From Roseomonas rosulenta (GTDB taxonomy: Bacteria > Pseudomonadota > Alphaproteobacteria > Acetobacterales > Acetobacteraceae): DNA of 41,698 nucleotides. A model generated the notes under the pieces. It searched no databases and was not told where the DNA came from. It saw only the letters and a list, made by a program, of their open reading frames with translations. The position numbers were made by a program, and so were the translations under genes. The stretch is taken from assembly GCF_016106005.1 (NCBI RefSeq), contig NZ_JACADR010000010.1, positions 1-41,698 of the forward strand. The letters are read 5' to 3'. Each line of letters opens with the position of its first letter. Positions within the stretch are counted from its first letter, which is position 1. This document shows, one piece after another, positions 34,248 through 41,698 of this stretch.

Positions 34248-36425
34248 CTACGCGCGGCGCAGGTCCTGGTTCTTCAGCGGCACGGAGCGGATGCGCTTGC
34301 CCGTCGCCGCGAAGATCGCGTTCAGCACCGCGGGCGCGGCCACCATGATGGTCGGTTCGCCCACGCCGCCCCAGAACCCGCCCGAGGGCATCACGATCGT
34401 CTCGACCTGCGGCATCTCGTCCATGCGCAGCACGTTGTAGCTGTCGAAGTTGGTCTGCTCGATCGCACCGTCCTTCACGGTGCACTCGCCATAGAGCAGC
34501 GCCGAGAGGCCATAGACGAAGGACCCCTCGACCTGCATCTCGATCTGCCGCGGGTTCACCGCGACACCCGGGTCGGTCGCGGCGACGATGCGGTGGATGC
34601 GCAACTCGCCGCGGTCGCTGACGGAGACCTCGGCCGCGGCCGCGACATACGACCCGAAGCCCATCTGCTGCGCGATGCCGCGGAAGCGCCCGGCCGGCGG
34701 CGCGGCTCCCCAGCCGATGCGCTCCGCCACGGCATTGAGCGTGGCCAGGTGCTTCGGGTGGTTTGCCATCAGCTTGCGCCGCAGCGCCAGCGGATCCTGG
34801 TTCGTCGCATGCGCCACCTCGTCCAGGAAGCATTCCAGGTAGATGGCGTTCTGGTTGTGGTTCACGCCGCGCCAGAAATGCGGCGGCACGTGCGTGTTGC
34901 GCATCGCGTGGTCGATCAGCAGATTCGGGAAGGTGTACCCGATCGCGCTCTCGGCCCCGCTCGCGTTGAGCCCCTGGAACTGCACCGGATCGCGCCCGTT
35001 CTGCAGCGCCGTGGGGAACACGAAGGACAGGATCGACTGGCCGGAGATGCGCATGTGCAGCCCGGTGATCTCGCCATTCGCGTCGATGCCCGCGGTCATC
35101 TTCGCCTTGGTGATGGGGTGGTAGCGCCCCTGCACCATGTCTTCCTCGCGCGTCCACATGGTCTTGATGGGCACGCCCGGGACCTGCTTCGCGGTCAGCA
35201 CCGCGTCGATCAGCCAGTCATGCGTGGTGCGTCGGCCGAAGCCGCCGCCGAGGTCCATCCGATGCACGTCGCATTGCTGCTGCGGCAGGCCGGCGGCCTG
35301 GGCAGTCGCGACCAGCGCGGCTTCGCCGTTCTGCGTCGGGCACCAGACATCGCAGCGCTGCGGCGTCCAGACCACCGTCGCGTTCATGGGCTCCATCGGC
35401 GCGTGGTTCTGAAAGGGGTAGGAATAGACCGCCTCGACCTTGCGCGGCGCTGCGGCGATCGCCGCGCGGGCATCGCCGTTGCTGTTGCCCACGAAGGCCT
35501 CGGCGGCGTTCAGCCCTTCATCCAGCATGGCGTCGATGGTGGATTGCTGGACGCGACCATTCTCGCCAACGTCCCATTCCACCGGCAGCGCATCCAGCGC
35601 CACCTTGGCCTGCCAGAAGGTGTCGGCCACCACGGCCACCGCACCCTCGCCCACCTGCAGCACGTGCCGCACGCCGGGCATGCCCCGCACCCGCGCCGCA
35701 TCGAAGGAGCGCACGCGCCCGCCGAAGACCGGGCAGCGTTTCGGCACCGAGACCAGCATCCCCGGCATCTTGAGGTCGGAGCCGTAGACCAGCGCACCGG
35801 TCGTCTTCGCCGCGGTGTCGAGCCGCGGCCTGGACTGGCCGATCAGCGTCCATTCGCGCGGGTCCTTCAGCGGTACCGGATCGGGCGGCGTCAGCCGCGA
35901 CGCCGCCGCCGCGACCTCGCCGTAGCGCAGCCGGCGGCCGCTCGGCACATGGGTGATGACGCTGTCGCGCGCGCTGCACTCGGCGGCCGGCACGCCCCAC
36001 TGGTTCGCCGCCGCCTGCACCAGCATGATGCGCGCGGCGGCACCGCCGCGGCGCACATAGTCCTGGCTCTGGCGGATGCCCTGGCTGCCGGCGGTCAGGA
36101 AATTCCCCCAGGCGCGGTTGCGCGCCAGGCTCTGGCCGGGCGTGACGTATTCGGTCTCGATCTTCGCCCAGTCGCAGTGCAGTTCCTCGGCGATCATCTG
36201 GCACAGGCCGGTGCGCGTGCCCTGGCCCATCTCGCTGCGCGCCATGCGCAGCACCACGCGGTCATCGGGGTGGATCACCACCCAGGCGTTGATCTCGGGC
36301 GTGGCGGCGGGTGCCGCGGCCTGCGCCAGCGCGCCCTTCGGCGCGATGTGGAAGCCCAGTACGAAGGCGCCGGCACCGGCGAGGACGGCGCGGCGCGAGG
36401 GGCGGATGGTCTCGGTCGTGGTCAT
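34248..36425 (-). CDS. Periplasmic xanthine-dehydrogenase-family molybdenum subunit (IorB-like)
   Basis: A 725-residue molybdopterin-binding subunit of the isoquinoline 1-oxidoreductase beta type, with both Mo domains in one chain. A Tat signal has R11-R12 (SRRAVLAGAG), so the enzyme folds in the cytoplasm and works in the periplasm. Visible marks are RSEMGQGTRTGLCQMIAEE, TGALVYGSDLKMPGML, GGFGRRTTHDWL and, at the active-site glutamate, GGVGEPTIMVAAPAVLNAI. Such enzymes hydroxylate N-heterocycles or oxidise aldehydes and pass electrons to a cytochrome c. The usual cytochrome subunit gene is absent; soxX follows instead. GAGGGAGG lies 6 bases before the ATG. Confidence 0.9.
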   Translation of the reverse strand: MTTTETIRPSRRAVLAGAGAFVLGFHIAPKGALAQAAAPAATPEINAWVVIHPDDRVVLRMARSEMGQGTRTGLCQMIAEELHCDWAKIETEYVTPGQSLARNRAWGNFLTAGSQGIRQSQDYVRRGGAAARIMLVQAAANQWGVPAAECSARDSVITHVPSGRRLRYGEVAAAASRLTPPDPVPLKDPREWTLIGQSRPRLDTAAKTTGALVYGSDLKMPGMLVSVPKRCPVFGGRVRSFDAARVRGMPGVRHVLQVGEGAVAVVADTFWQAKVALDALPVEWDVGENGRVQQSTIDAMLDEGLNAAEAFVGNSNGDARAAIAAAPRKVEAVYSYPFQNHAPMEPMNATVVWTPQRCDVWCPTQNGEAALVATAQAAGLPQQQCDVHRMDLGGGFGRRTTHDWLIDAVLTAKQVPGVPIKTMWTREEDMVQGRYHPITKAKMTAGIDANGEITGLHMRISGQSILSFVFPTALQNGRDPVQFQGLNASGAESAIGYTFPNLLIDHAMRNTHVPPHFWRGVNHNQNAIYLECFLDEVAHATNQDPLALRRKLMANHPKHLATLNAVAERIGWGAAPPAGRFRGIAQQMGFGSYVAAAAEVSVSDRGELRIHRIVAATDPGVAVNPRQIEMQVEGSFVYGLSALLYGECTVKDGAIEQTNFDSYNVLRMDEMPQVETIVMPSGGFWGGVGEPTIMVAAPAVLNAIFAATGKRIRSVPLKNQDLRRA

Positions 36426-36436
36426 CGCTGCCTCCC

Positions 36437-36898
36437 TCAACCCGTCGTGCCGCCGCGCACGGCGGCATGGATGCCGGCGCGCACGCGGTTGTAGGTGCCG
36501 CAACGGCAGATGTTGGTCATCGCCTGGTCGATGTCGGCATCGGTCGGGCGCGGCTTCTCCGCCAGCAGCGCCGCCGCGGCCATGATCATGCCGGACTGGC
36601 AGAAGCCGCATTGCGGCACGTCGAGCTCGCGCCAGGCGCGCTGGATCGGATGGTTGCCGTCGGGCGAGAGGCCCTCGATGGTCACGATGCGCTGCGTCTC
36701 GCTGAAGGCCGAGACCGGCATCGAGCAGGACCGCAGCGCCTGGCCGTCGACATGCACCGTGCAGGCGCCGCAGGCCGCGACGCCGCAGCCATACTTCGTG
36801 CCGGTCAGCCCGACATGGTCGCGGATCGCCCAGAGCAGCGGGGTATCCGGGTCGACCGCGACCTCCACCACCCGCCCATTGACGTTGAGCTTCGCCAT
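36437..36898 (-). CDS. [2Fe-2S] subunit of the molybdenum hydroxylase (IorA-like)
   Basis: A 153-residue small subunit with two [2Fe-2S] sites. The plant-type site has C38, C43, C46 and C58 ([13 protein letters not shown]). The C-terminal helical site has C97, C100, C131 and C133 ([17 protein letters not shown]). It moves electrons from the Mo centre to the outside acceptor. There is no signal peptide; it is likely exported together with the Tat-targeted Mo subunit. AGGGAGAA precedes the ATG by 7 bases. It starts 86 bases after the glcE stop. Confidence 0.94.
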   Translation of the reverse strand: MAKLNVNGRVVEVAVDPDTPLLWAIRDHVGLTGTKYGCGVAACGACTVHVDGQALRSCSMPVSAFSETQRIVTIEGLSPDGNHPIQRAWRELDVPQCGFCQSGMIMAAAALLAEKPRPTDADIDQAMTNICRCGTYNRVRAGIHAAVRGGTTG

Positions 36899-36984
36899 TC
36901 GCGGCTTCTCCCTGTTGGCCTCGTGCACAGCATGCCATGCCGACACGCCCTGCGCGAAGACGACATGGGCGGCTCAGCCGAAAG

Positions 36985-38157
36985 TTACAGCCCCGCCCGC
37001 ATGCGCCCGGGGTTGAGGATGCCGGCCGGGTCGAGCGCCGCCTTCACCCGCGCTCCGATCGCCGCCAGCGGCGCGGGTTCGGCCGGCAGCACGGCCACGG
37101 CGAGGCGCAGGGAATCCGGCCCGCGGAACAGCGTACAGGTGCCGCCCGAAACCGCCGCCGCCGCGACCAGCGCGTCATGCGAGGCAACGCTGGCAGGTGC
37201 CGCGACCCAGACCAGCCCCCCGCCCCAGTCGAGCAAGGCGCGCCCGCCAAGCGCCTGCGCCGCGGCAGCCGCGGCCGGGCCGGCCGATGGCCGCACCGAG
37301 ACGCGCCACACCGCATCCTCCGGCTGCGCGCCGAGCGGCGCGGCGTCGCGCACGTCGCGCCAGAAGGCGCGGCTTTCCTCCGCCTCGATGACGCGGGCAT
37401 CGCCGAAACGCCCGAGTGCCTCGCGCAGCCGGCCCATGCGGTAGGCGACGGAGGGCGCGAAATCCTCAAGGCGCAGCGCTGCCAGGTTCGGCGTGCCGGG
37501 CAATAGCGCCGCGCCGCTCACGCCGTAGGGGCTGCCAAGCCCGGCCGAGAGAGCACCCACGCCCGCGGCAAGGTCCGGCACCTCCAGCAGCAGCGTCGCC
37601 GTGGCCTCCGGGGCGGGCAGCACCTTGATGGTGATCTCGGTCATCACGCCGAGCGTGCCGTAGGACCCTGCCAGCAGCTTGCACAGGTCGAGCCCCGTCA
37701 CGTTCTTGAGCACGCGCCCGCCCGAGCGCAGCACCTCGCCGGTGCCGTTCACGAAGCGCACGCCGAGCACGTGGTCGCGCATGGCACCCCAGGCGATGCG
37801 CCGCGGTCCGGACAGGTTCGCCGCGACGATGCCGCCAAGCGTCGCCGGTTCGCCGCTGCCGAAGACCGCGCGCAGGTCGGGCGGCTCGGCGATCACCTGC
37901 TGGCCCTTCTCCGCAAGCGCCGACGCGATATCCGGCATCGGCGTGCCGGCGCGCGCCGACAGCACCAACTCCGCCGGGCGATACAGCGTGATGCCGCTCA
38001 GGTTGCGCACCGAGAGCGTGCGCGCCGCCTGCACCGGGCGCAGCAGCCCCCGCTTCGACCCATTGCCTTCGATCGCGAGCGGCTCGCGCGCCGCATGGGC
38101 GGCAGCGACCACGGCGGCCACGCCAGCCTCGTCGGGCGGTGCGAGCGACGCGCTCAT
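36985..38157 (-). CDS. glcE: Glycolate oxidase subunit GlcE
   Basis: A 390-residue FAD-binding subunit of glycolate oxidase, which with GlcD and GlcF oxidises glycolate to glyoxylate. The FAD-binding blocks are EGNGSKRGL near residue 35, LSARAGTPMPDI, and SGEPATLGGIVAANLSGPRR with RDHVLGVRFVNGTGEVL. The end GILNPGRM is typical. The ATG overlaps the glcD stop by 4 bases. The expected next gene, glcF (the Fe-S subunit), is not present; the molybdenum hydroxylase genes follow instead. Confidence 0.93.
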   Translation of the reverse strand: MSASLAPPDEAGVAAVVAAAHAAREPLAIEGNGSKRGLLRPVQAARTLSVRNLSGITLYRPAELVLSARAGTPMPDIASALAEKGQQVIAEPPDLRAVFGSGEPATLGGIVAANLSGPRRIAWGAMRDHVLGVRFVNGTGEVLRSGGRVLKNVTGLDLCKLLAGSYGTLGVMTEITIKVLPAPEATATLLLEVPDLAAGVGALSAGLGSPYGVSGAALLPGTPNLAALRLEDFAPSVAYRMGRLREALGRFGDARVIEAEESRAFWRDVRDAAPLGAQPEDAVWRVSVRPSAGPAAAAAAQALGGRALLDWGGGLVWVAAPASVASHDALVAAAAVSGGTCTLFRGPDSLRLAVAVLPAEPAPLAAIGARVKAALDPAGILNPGRMRAGL

Positions 38158-39599
38158 TCGGCGGCGATCGCCGCGGGCGTCTCCTGCAGCGGAAACACCT
38201 TCGACGGGTTCAGCAGCCATTGCGGATCGAAGGCGGTCTTGAGGGCCCGCTGCTGGTCGAGCTCGCGCGCGGTGAACTGCACGCTCATCAGGTCCCGCTT
38301 CTCGACGCCCACGCCGTGCTCGCCGGTCAGGCAGCCACCCACTTCCACGCAGAGCGTCAGGATTGCCGCGCCGAATTCCTCGGCGCGGCGGAAGCTGTCG
38401 GCGTCGTTGGCGTCGAACATGATCAGCGGATGCAGGTTGCCGTCCCCGGCGTGGAAGACATTGGCGACCTTGAGATCGAACTGCGCGCTCATCTCGCCGA
38501 TGCGCTTCAGCACGAAGGGCAGCTCGCTGGTCGGAATTGTGCCGTCCATGCAGAGGTAGTCGGGGCTGATGCGACCCACCGCGCCGAAGGCACCCTTGCG
38601 GCCCTTCCAGATCGCGAGCGACTGCTCGACGCTGTCGGCCACCTTGAGGCTGATCGGGTCGAAGCGCTCGCAGATCGCCTTGATGCGGTTGAGCAGGTCG
38701 TCCTGCTCGGCAGTGCTGCCCTCGACCTCGATGATCAGCATCGCCTCGGCATCCAGCGGATAGCCGGCATGGGCGAAGGCCTCGCAGGCATGGATGCAGG
38801 GCTTGTCCATGAATTCGAGCGCGACCGGGATGATGCCCGACCCGATGATGGCATCGACGGCCGCACCCGCGATCTCGGTGCCCTTGAAGGCGGCGAGCAT
38901 GGCGCGGGCACCCTCGGGCCCGCGCAGGATGCGCACGGTCACCTCGGTGACGATGCCGAGCTGCCCCTCGCTGCCCGTGATGAGCCCGAGCCAGTCATAG
39001 CCCGCGGCATCGAGATGCGCCCCGCCGATGTCGATCACCTCGCCCTCGATGGTGACGAACTTCAGGCCGAGCAGGTTGTTCGCGGTGACGCCGTACTTCA
39101 GGCAATGCGCGCCGCCGGAATTCATCATCACGTTGCCGCCGATCATGCAGGCAAGCTGGCTCGACGGGTCGGGCGCGTAGAAGAAGCCGTCATCCTCGAC
39201 CGCCTTGGTGATGCCGATATTGGTCACCCCCGCCTCGACCACCGCGAAGCGATCCTCGAGGTTGATGTCCAGGATGCGGTTCATGCGCATCAGCCCGATC
39301 ACCACAGAATCCGCCAGCGGCAGCGCGCCGCCGGACAAGGAGGTGCCGGCGCCGCGCGGCACCACGCGCAGCCCGGTCTCGTGGCAATAGCGCAGCACCG
39401 CCGCGACCTGCTCCGTGGTGCGTGGCAGCACGACGGCGAGCGGCACCTCGCGGTAGGCCGCCAGGCCGTCGGTTTCGTAGGGCTTGAGCCGCGTTGCGTC
39501 GCCGATCACGCCATCACCGGGCACCAGGGCCGACAGCGCGGCCAGGATCTCAGCGCGGCGCGCGAGGATCTCGGGCTTGGGGGCGGGTTGCGCGATCAC
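38154..39599 (-). CDS. glcD: Glycolate oxidase subunit GlcD
   Basis: A 481-residue FAD-linked oxidase, the catalytic subunit of glycolate oxidase. The PCMH-type FAD domain has VVPRGAGTSLSGGALP, MIGGNVMMNSGGAHCLKYG and GSEGQLGIVTEVTVRIL. The C-terminal oxidase cap has VFHAGDGNLHP and GGCLTGEHGVGVEKR. The GTG start is supported by AAAGGA about 9 bases upstream; the frame is open for 32 more codons of poor sequence. It is the first gene of the leftward cluster glcD-glcE-(Mo hydroxylase)-sox. Confidence 0.93.
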   Translation of the reverse strand: MIAQPAPKPEILARRAEILAALSALVPGDGVIGDATRLKPYETDGLAAYREVPLAVVLPRTTEQVAAVLRYCHETGLRVVPRGAGTSLSGGALPLADSVVIGLMRMNRILDINLEDRFAVVEAGVTNIGITKAVEDDGFFYAPDPSSQLACMIGGNVMMNSGGAHCLKYGVTANNLLGLKFVTIEGEVIDIGGAHLDAAGYDWLGLITGSEGQLGIVTEVTVRILRGPEGARAMLAAFKGTEIAGAAVDAIIGSGIIPVALEFMDKPCIHACEAFAHAGYPLDAEAMLIIEVEGSTAEQDDLLNRIKAICERFDPISLKVADSVEQSLAIWKGRKGAFGAVGRISPDYLCMDGTIPTSELPFVLKRIGEMSAQFDLKVANVFHAGDGNLHPLIMFDANDADSFRRAEEFGAAILTLCVEVGGCLTGEHGVGVEKRDLMSVQFTARELDQQRALKTAFDPQWLLNPSKVFPLQETPAAIAAE

Positions 39600-39739
39600 G
39601 GGCGGCGTTCCTTTGTCCGTCGCGAAGATGCGCACGACCCCACGCCTGGGCAAGCGCGATCGAGCGTTGCACGCAAGGATCGACCGGCGCAGCATCGCGT
39701 CCCGGACCCGGCGCCCTGCCGGGCACAGAGGGACACGCC

Positions 39740-40123
39740 ATGCGATACCTCCTGCTCACGGCCGTGCTCCTGGCGGGCCACGCGGCATCGGCCCTGGCGC
39801 AGCAAGCGGGCACCTATAGCGTCGAGGGACAGGGCGCGGACGGGTCGCGCTATGATGGAACCGCGACACTCGCGCCGCTGGGGCAGAACACCTGGCGCGT
39901 CACCTGGCGTGTCGGCGGCGATACCGCGCAGGGCGTGGGCATCCTGATACCGCAGGGTCCGCTGCTGGTCGTCGGCTACACGCTAGCCGGGGAAACCGGC
40001 GTCGCGGCCTATGCCGTCCAGGCGGATGGGCGGCTCCTCGGCACCTGGACGCAAGGCCAGGGCGGTGGAATCGGGACCGAGATCATGACGCCCGGCGGCG
40101 GCGGCGGCGCCCCCCGGAAATAG
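39740..40123 (+). CDS. Small secreted protein, hypothetical
   Basis: A 127-residue protein with signal peptide MRYLLLTAVLLAGHAASALAQ. The mature part is beta-rich with repeated strands: GTYSVEGQGADGSRYDGTATL, NTWRVTWRVGGD, VVGYTLAGETGVAAYAV and GRLLGTWT. This is a lipocalin-like or fibronectin-attachment-like pattern seen in many small exported proteins. The tail is Gly-rich and disordered. GAGGG lies 7 bases before the ATG. Function unknown; it is divergent from glcD. Confidence 0.72.
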   Translation: MRYLLLTAVLLAGHAASALAQQAGTYSVEGQGADGSRYDGTATLAPLGQNTWRVTWRVGGDTAQGVGILIPQGPLLVVGYTLAGETGVAAYAVQADGRLLGTWTQGQGGGIGTEIMTPGGGGGAPRK

Positions 40124-40127
40124 CGAA

Positions 40128-40143
40128 GGGGGCCGAAGCCCCC
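40128..40143. terminator. Hairpin terminator shared by rpmJ and the secreted protein gene
   Basis: A 6-bp GC stem (GGGGGC / GCCCCC) closes a 4-base loop. On the minus strand the loop is the very stable UUCG tetraloop, 35 bases after the rpmJ stop. On the plus strand it lies 4 bases after the secreted-protein stop. No clear U-run follows on either strand. Confidence 0.6.
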
Positions 40144-40177
40144 CCTCAAGGCAGCAGGCGTCTGGCCCGCGGCGCGA

Positions 40178-40303
40178 TCAGCCCTGGCGGGCCTTCAGGC
40201 GCGGGTTCTTCTTGTTGATCACGTAGACGCGGCCGCGCCGGCGCACCAGGACGCAGTTCTTGTCGCGGGTCTTCGCGGTCTTCAGGGAATTGCGGATCTT
40301 CAT
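40178..40303 (-). CDS. rpmJ: 50S ribosomal protein L36 (C-minus type)
   Basis: A 41-residue ribosomal protein L36, read directly from the sequence: it starts [17 protein letters not shown] and ends [13 protein letters not shown]. The Arg-rich core [14 protein letters not shown] is diagnostic. Only one cysteine (C17) is present, so it is the zinc-free C-minus (YkgO-like) form common in alphaproteobacteria. The ATG has GAGG 7 bases upstream and a good promoter just before. It is a single-gene transcript by appearance. Confidence 0.93.
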   Translation of the reverse strand: MKIRNSLKTAKTRDKNCVLVRRRGRVYVINKKNPRLKARQG

Positions 40304-40324
40304 GGTCAACCTCGTGGAGGCGCG

Positions 40325-40353
40325 CTTCTAGGGGGGTGCGCCGGGCAAGTCAA
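40325..40353 (-). promoter_or_regulatory. rpmJ promoter
   Basis: On the minus strand TTGACT (40353-40348), an exact 17-base spacer and TAGAAG (40330-40325) form a strong -35/-10 pair by eye. The predicted start leaves a 5' leader of roughly 15 bases before the rpmJ ATG, with the GAGG ribosome site inside it. Confidence 0.6.
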
Positions 40354-40463
40354 CCGGCTGCGCACGGCCATGGCCCTCGGCCCGGCGCGCCGGTACAAGC
40401 CGCCGGGCCCAAGGCCGGCGGCGCCTAGCCGTCGCGCCCGGCATGGCCTTGCCCCCGGACGTG

Positions 40464-41579
40464 ATGACCCAAGACAGCGACTTCGAGATCTTCCTTGCCA
40501 CATTCCCGGGCCTCGAGCCCGTTCTGGCGGAGGAAGTGCGCCTCAAGGGCTTCAAGCGCCCGACAGTAGTGCCCGGCGGCGTGGTGACGCGCGGCGGCTG
40601 GGCCGATGTGTGGCGCGCGAACCTGTGGATCCGCGGGGCGGGCAGCGTGCTCGCACGCATCGCATCCTTCCGCGTGGTGCACCTGGCGCAACTCGACACG
40701 CTGGCGCATCGCGTGCCGTGGGCGGCGTTCCTGCGCCGCGACATCCCCTTCCGCGTCGAGGCGTCCTGCGCCGGTTCGCGCCTCTATCACAGCGGCGCCG
40801 TGGCGCAGCGCATCGCCACCGCGATCCGCGACACGCTGGGCGCGCCGGAATCGCCCGAGGCCATGGTCATGGTGATGGCGCGGGTCGAGAAGGATGTCTG
40901 CACCCTCAGCATCGACACGTCGGGTGAGCCGCTCCACAAGCGCGGCTTCAAGGCGGCGGTGAATGCCGCGCCGCTGCGCGAGACCATGGCCGCGCTGTTC
41001 CTGCGGCAATGCGGCTACGACGGCGGCGAACCCATGATCGACCCGATGTGCGGGTCCGGCACCTTTGTCATCGAAGCGGCGGAGATCGCCGCCCGGCTCA
41101 ACCCGGGCCGCGACCGCAGCTTCGCCTTCGAACACCTCGCCACCTTCGACGCCGAGGCCTGGGCCCGCATGCGCGCGGTGACGCGCGCGCGCCCAGCCGG
41201 CATCCGCTGCCACGCGCGCGACCGCGATGCCGGTGCGATCGCCATGAGCCAGGCTAATGCCGAACGCGCCGGCGTCGCCGACATCACGGAGTTCCGGCAG
41301 GGCGCGATCAGCGAGCTGCAGCCGCCCGAGGGTCCGCCGGGCCTCGTCATCCTAAACCCGCCCTATGGCGCGCGGCTCGGGGACGGCGGCAGCCTCGTCC
41401 CGCTCTATCGCGCGGTCGGCCAGGTGCTGAAGGCGCGCTTCGTCGGCTGGCGGGTGGGCCTGGTGGCGCAGGATGCGAAGCTGGCCCATGCGACGGGCCT
41501 GCCCTTCCTGACGCCAGGCCCGCCCGTGCCGCATGGCGGGCTTCGCGTGACGCTGTTTCACACAGGGCCGCTGGCCTGA
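40464..41579 (+). CDS. THUMP-type class I RNA methyltransferase (RlmL-like, 23S rRNA m2G family)
   Basis: A ~371-residue methyltransferase of the RlmL N-terminal type, which makes N2-methylguanosine in 23S rRNA. The ferredoxin-like/THUMP part covers about 1-160 (FPGLEPVLAEEVRLKG, RVEASCAGSRLYHSGAVAQRI). The methyltransferase part has PLRETMAALFL, MIDPMCGSGTFVIEAAEIAA (SAM motif), CHARDRDAGAIAMSQANAERAG and the catalytic LNPPYGARLGD. It lacks the RlmK half fused in E. coli RlmKL. This ATG follows GGACGTG; an in-frame ATG at 40443 would add 7 residues. Confidence 0.88.
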   Translation: MTQDSDFEIFLATFPGLEPVLAEEVRLKGFKRPTVVPGGVVTRGGWADVWRANLWIRGAGSVLARIASFRVVHLAQLDTLAHRVPWAAFLRRDIPFRVEASCAGSRLYHSGAVAQRIATAIRDTLGAPESPEAMVMVMARVEKDVCTLSIDTSGEPLHKRGFKAAVNAAPLRETMAALFLRQCGYDGGEPMIDPMCGSGTFVIEAAEIAARLNPGRDRSFAFEHLATFDAEAWARMRAVTRARPAGIRCHARDRDAGAIAMSQANAERAGVADITEFRQGAISELQPPEGPPGLVILNPPYGARLGDGGSLVPLYRAVGQVLKARFVGWRVGLVAQDAKLAHATGLPFLTPGPPVPHGGLRVTLFHTGPLA

Positions 41580-41632
41580 CCACGGATCGACGGCAGCGGA
41601 ACGAGGCGCCGGCCCCAGCCCTGCCCGGCGCG

Positions 41633-41654
41633 GCCGCGGCTTCGAAGCCGCGGC
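41633..41654. terminator. 22-bp perfect palindrome downstream of the RlmL-like gene
   Basis: A perfect inverted repeat centred on TTCGAA with GCCGCGGC arms, 53 bases after the RlmL-like stop. As RNA it folds into a 9-bp stem with a UCGA loop, a plausible transcription end, although no U-run follows. As DNA it could instead be a protein-binding site for whatever lies beyond the window. Confidence 0.45.
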
Positions 41655-41698
41655 TGCCCCACCCGGCGCCGTCGCGCCCGCCGAGGCGCGTTCAGTCG

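Noticed and set aside
33936-36494. Very long open frame on the plus strand opposite the molybdenum hydroxylase
   Set aside because: It is the antisense shadow of a well-recognised gene, rich in Arg, His and Ala, with no family motif and no ribosome site. High GC keeps such frames open.
32314-36898. Possible soxB, soxC or soxD genes near soxXYZA
   Set aside because: None of the flanking genes has SoxB or sulfite-dehydrogenase-type motifs; they are a lipoprotein on one side and Mo-hydroxylase/glc genes on the other.
38139-39947. About 600-codon plus-strand open frame opposite glcD
   Set aside because: Same reason: its sequence is Asp/His/Arg-rich noise mirroring glcD, and the minus-strand motifs are unmistakable.

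Overview
The window is GC-rich, gene-dense alphaproteobacterial DNA. The suf operon led by an Rrf2 regulator, the Tat-type signals, the C-minus L36 protein and the many GTG/TTG starts point to Acetobacteraceae of the Roseomonas type. This lineage call is an inference from gene content and style, not from a marker gene. Nearly all of it is coding. No tRNA, rRNA, CRISPR array, transposase or phage gene was seen. The longest stretch without a gene is just under 300 bases (26008-26302).

Layout, left to right. (1) 1-3.6 kb: the 3' end of an RlmD/TrmA-type RNA methyltransferase, an FkbM methyltransferase, and two tandem exported metallo-beta-lactamase-fold paralogues. (2) 3.6-10.1 kb, leftward: an eight-gene Fe-S assembly operon rrf2-sufB-sufC-sufD-sufS-sufU-sufT-sufA, with mostly 1-8 nt overlaps. 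(3) 10.2-11.1 kb: an alpha/beta hydrolase. (4) 11.1-16.0 kb, leftward: a nitrate/sulfonate/taurine-type ABC transporter running into a cyclopropane-fatty-acid synthase-like enzyme, a GNAT protein and a small nuclease-like protein. (5) 16.1-21.1 kb, rightward: SDR, small secreted protein, ADP-forming acyl-CoA synthetase, nitroreductase and Nudix hydrolase. (6) 21.1-25.1 kb: a polar amino-acid ABC transporter whose two halves are separated by an opposite-strand MORN-repeat gene. (7) 25.1-30.4 kb: DUF3237, a rhodanese, an AMP-forming acyl-CoA synthetase, two divergent TauE/SafE exporters and an Asp/Glu racemase-like protein. (8) 30.4-32.3 kb: a small orphan protein behind a strong palindrome, a tartrate/D-malate-type dehydrogenase and a lipoprotein. 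(9) 32.3-39.6 kb, leftward: glcD-glcE, then a periplasmic molybdenum hydroxylase ([2Fe-2S] subunit plus Mo subunit) running directly into soxX-soxY-soxZ-soxA. (10) 39.7-41.7 kb: a small secreted protein, rpmJ and an RlmL-type rRNA methyltransferase.

Sulfur chemistry recurs: suf, a sulfonate-type ABC importer, a rhodanese, two TauE-type anion exporters and soxXYZA. The most unusual unit is the gene run in which an isoquinoline-1-oxidoreductase-like molybdoenzyme is followed 1 nt later by soxXYZA, with no soxB, soxC or soxD in the window. SoxY there has an altered carrier C-terminus. A second point of interest is a near-perfect 19-bp palindrome lying over the predicted transcription start of a small gene ending in a Cys-x-Cys tail.
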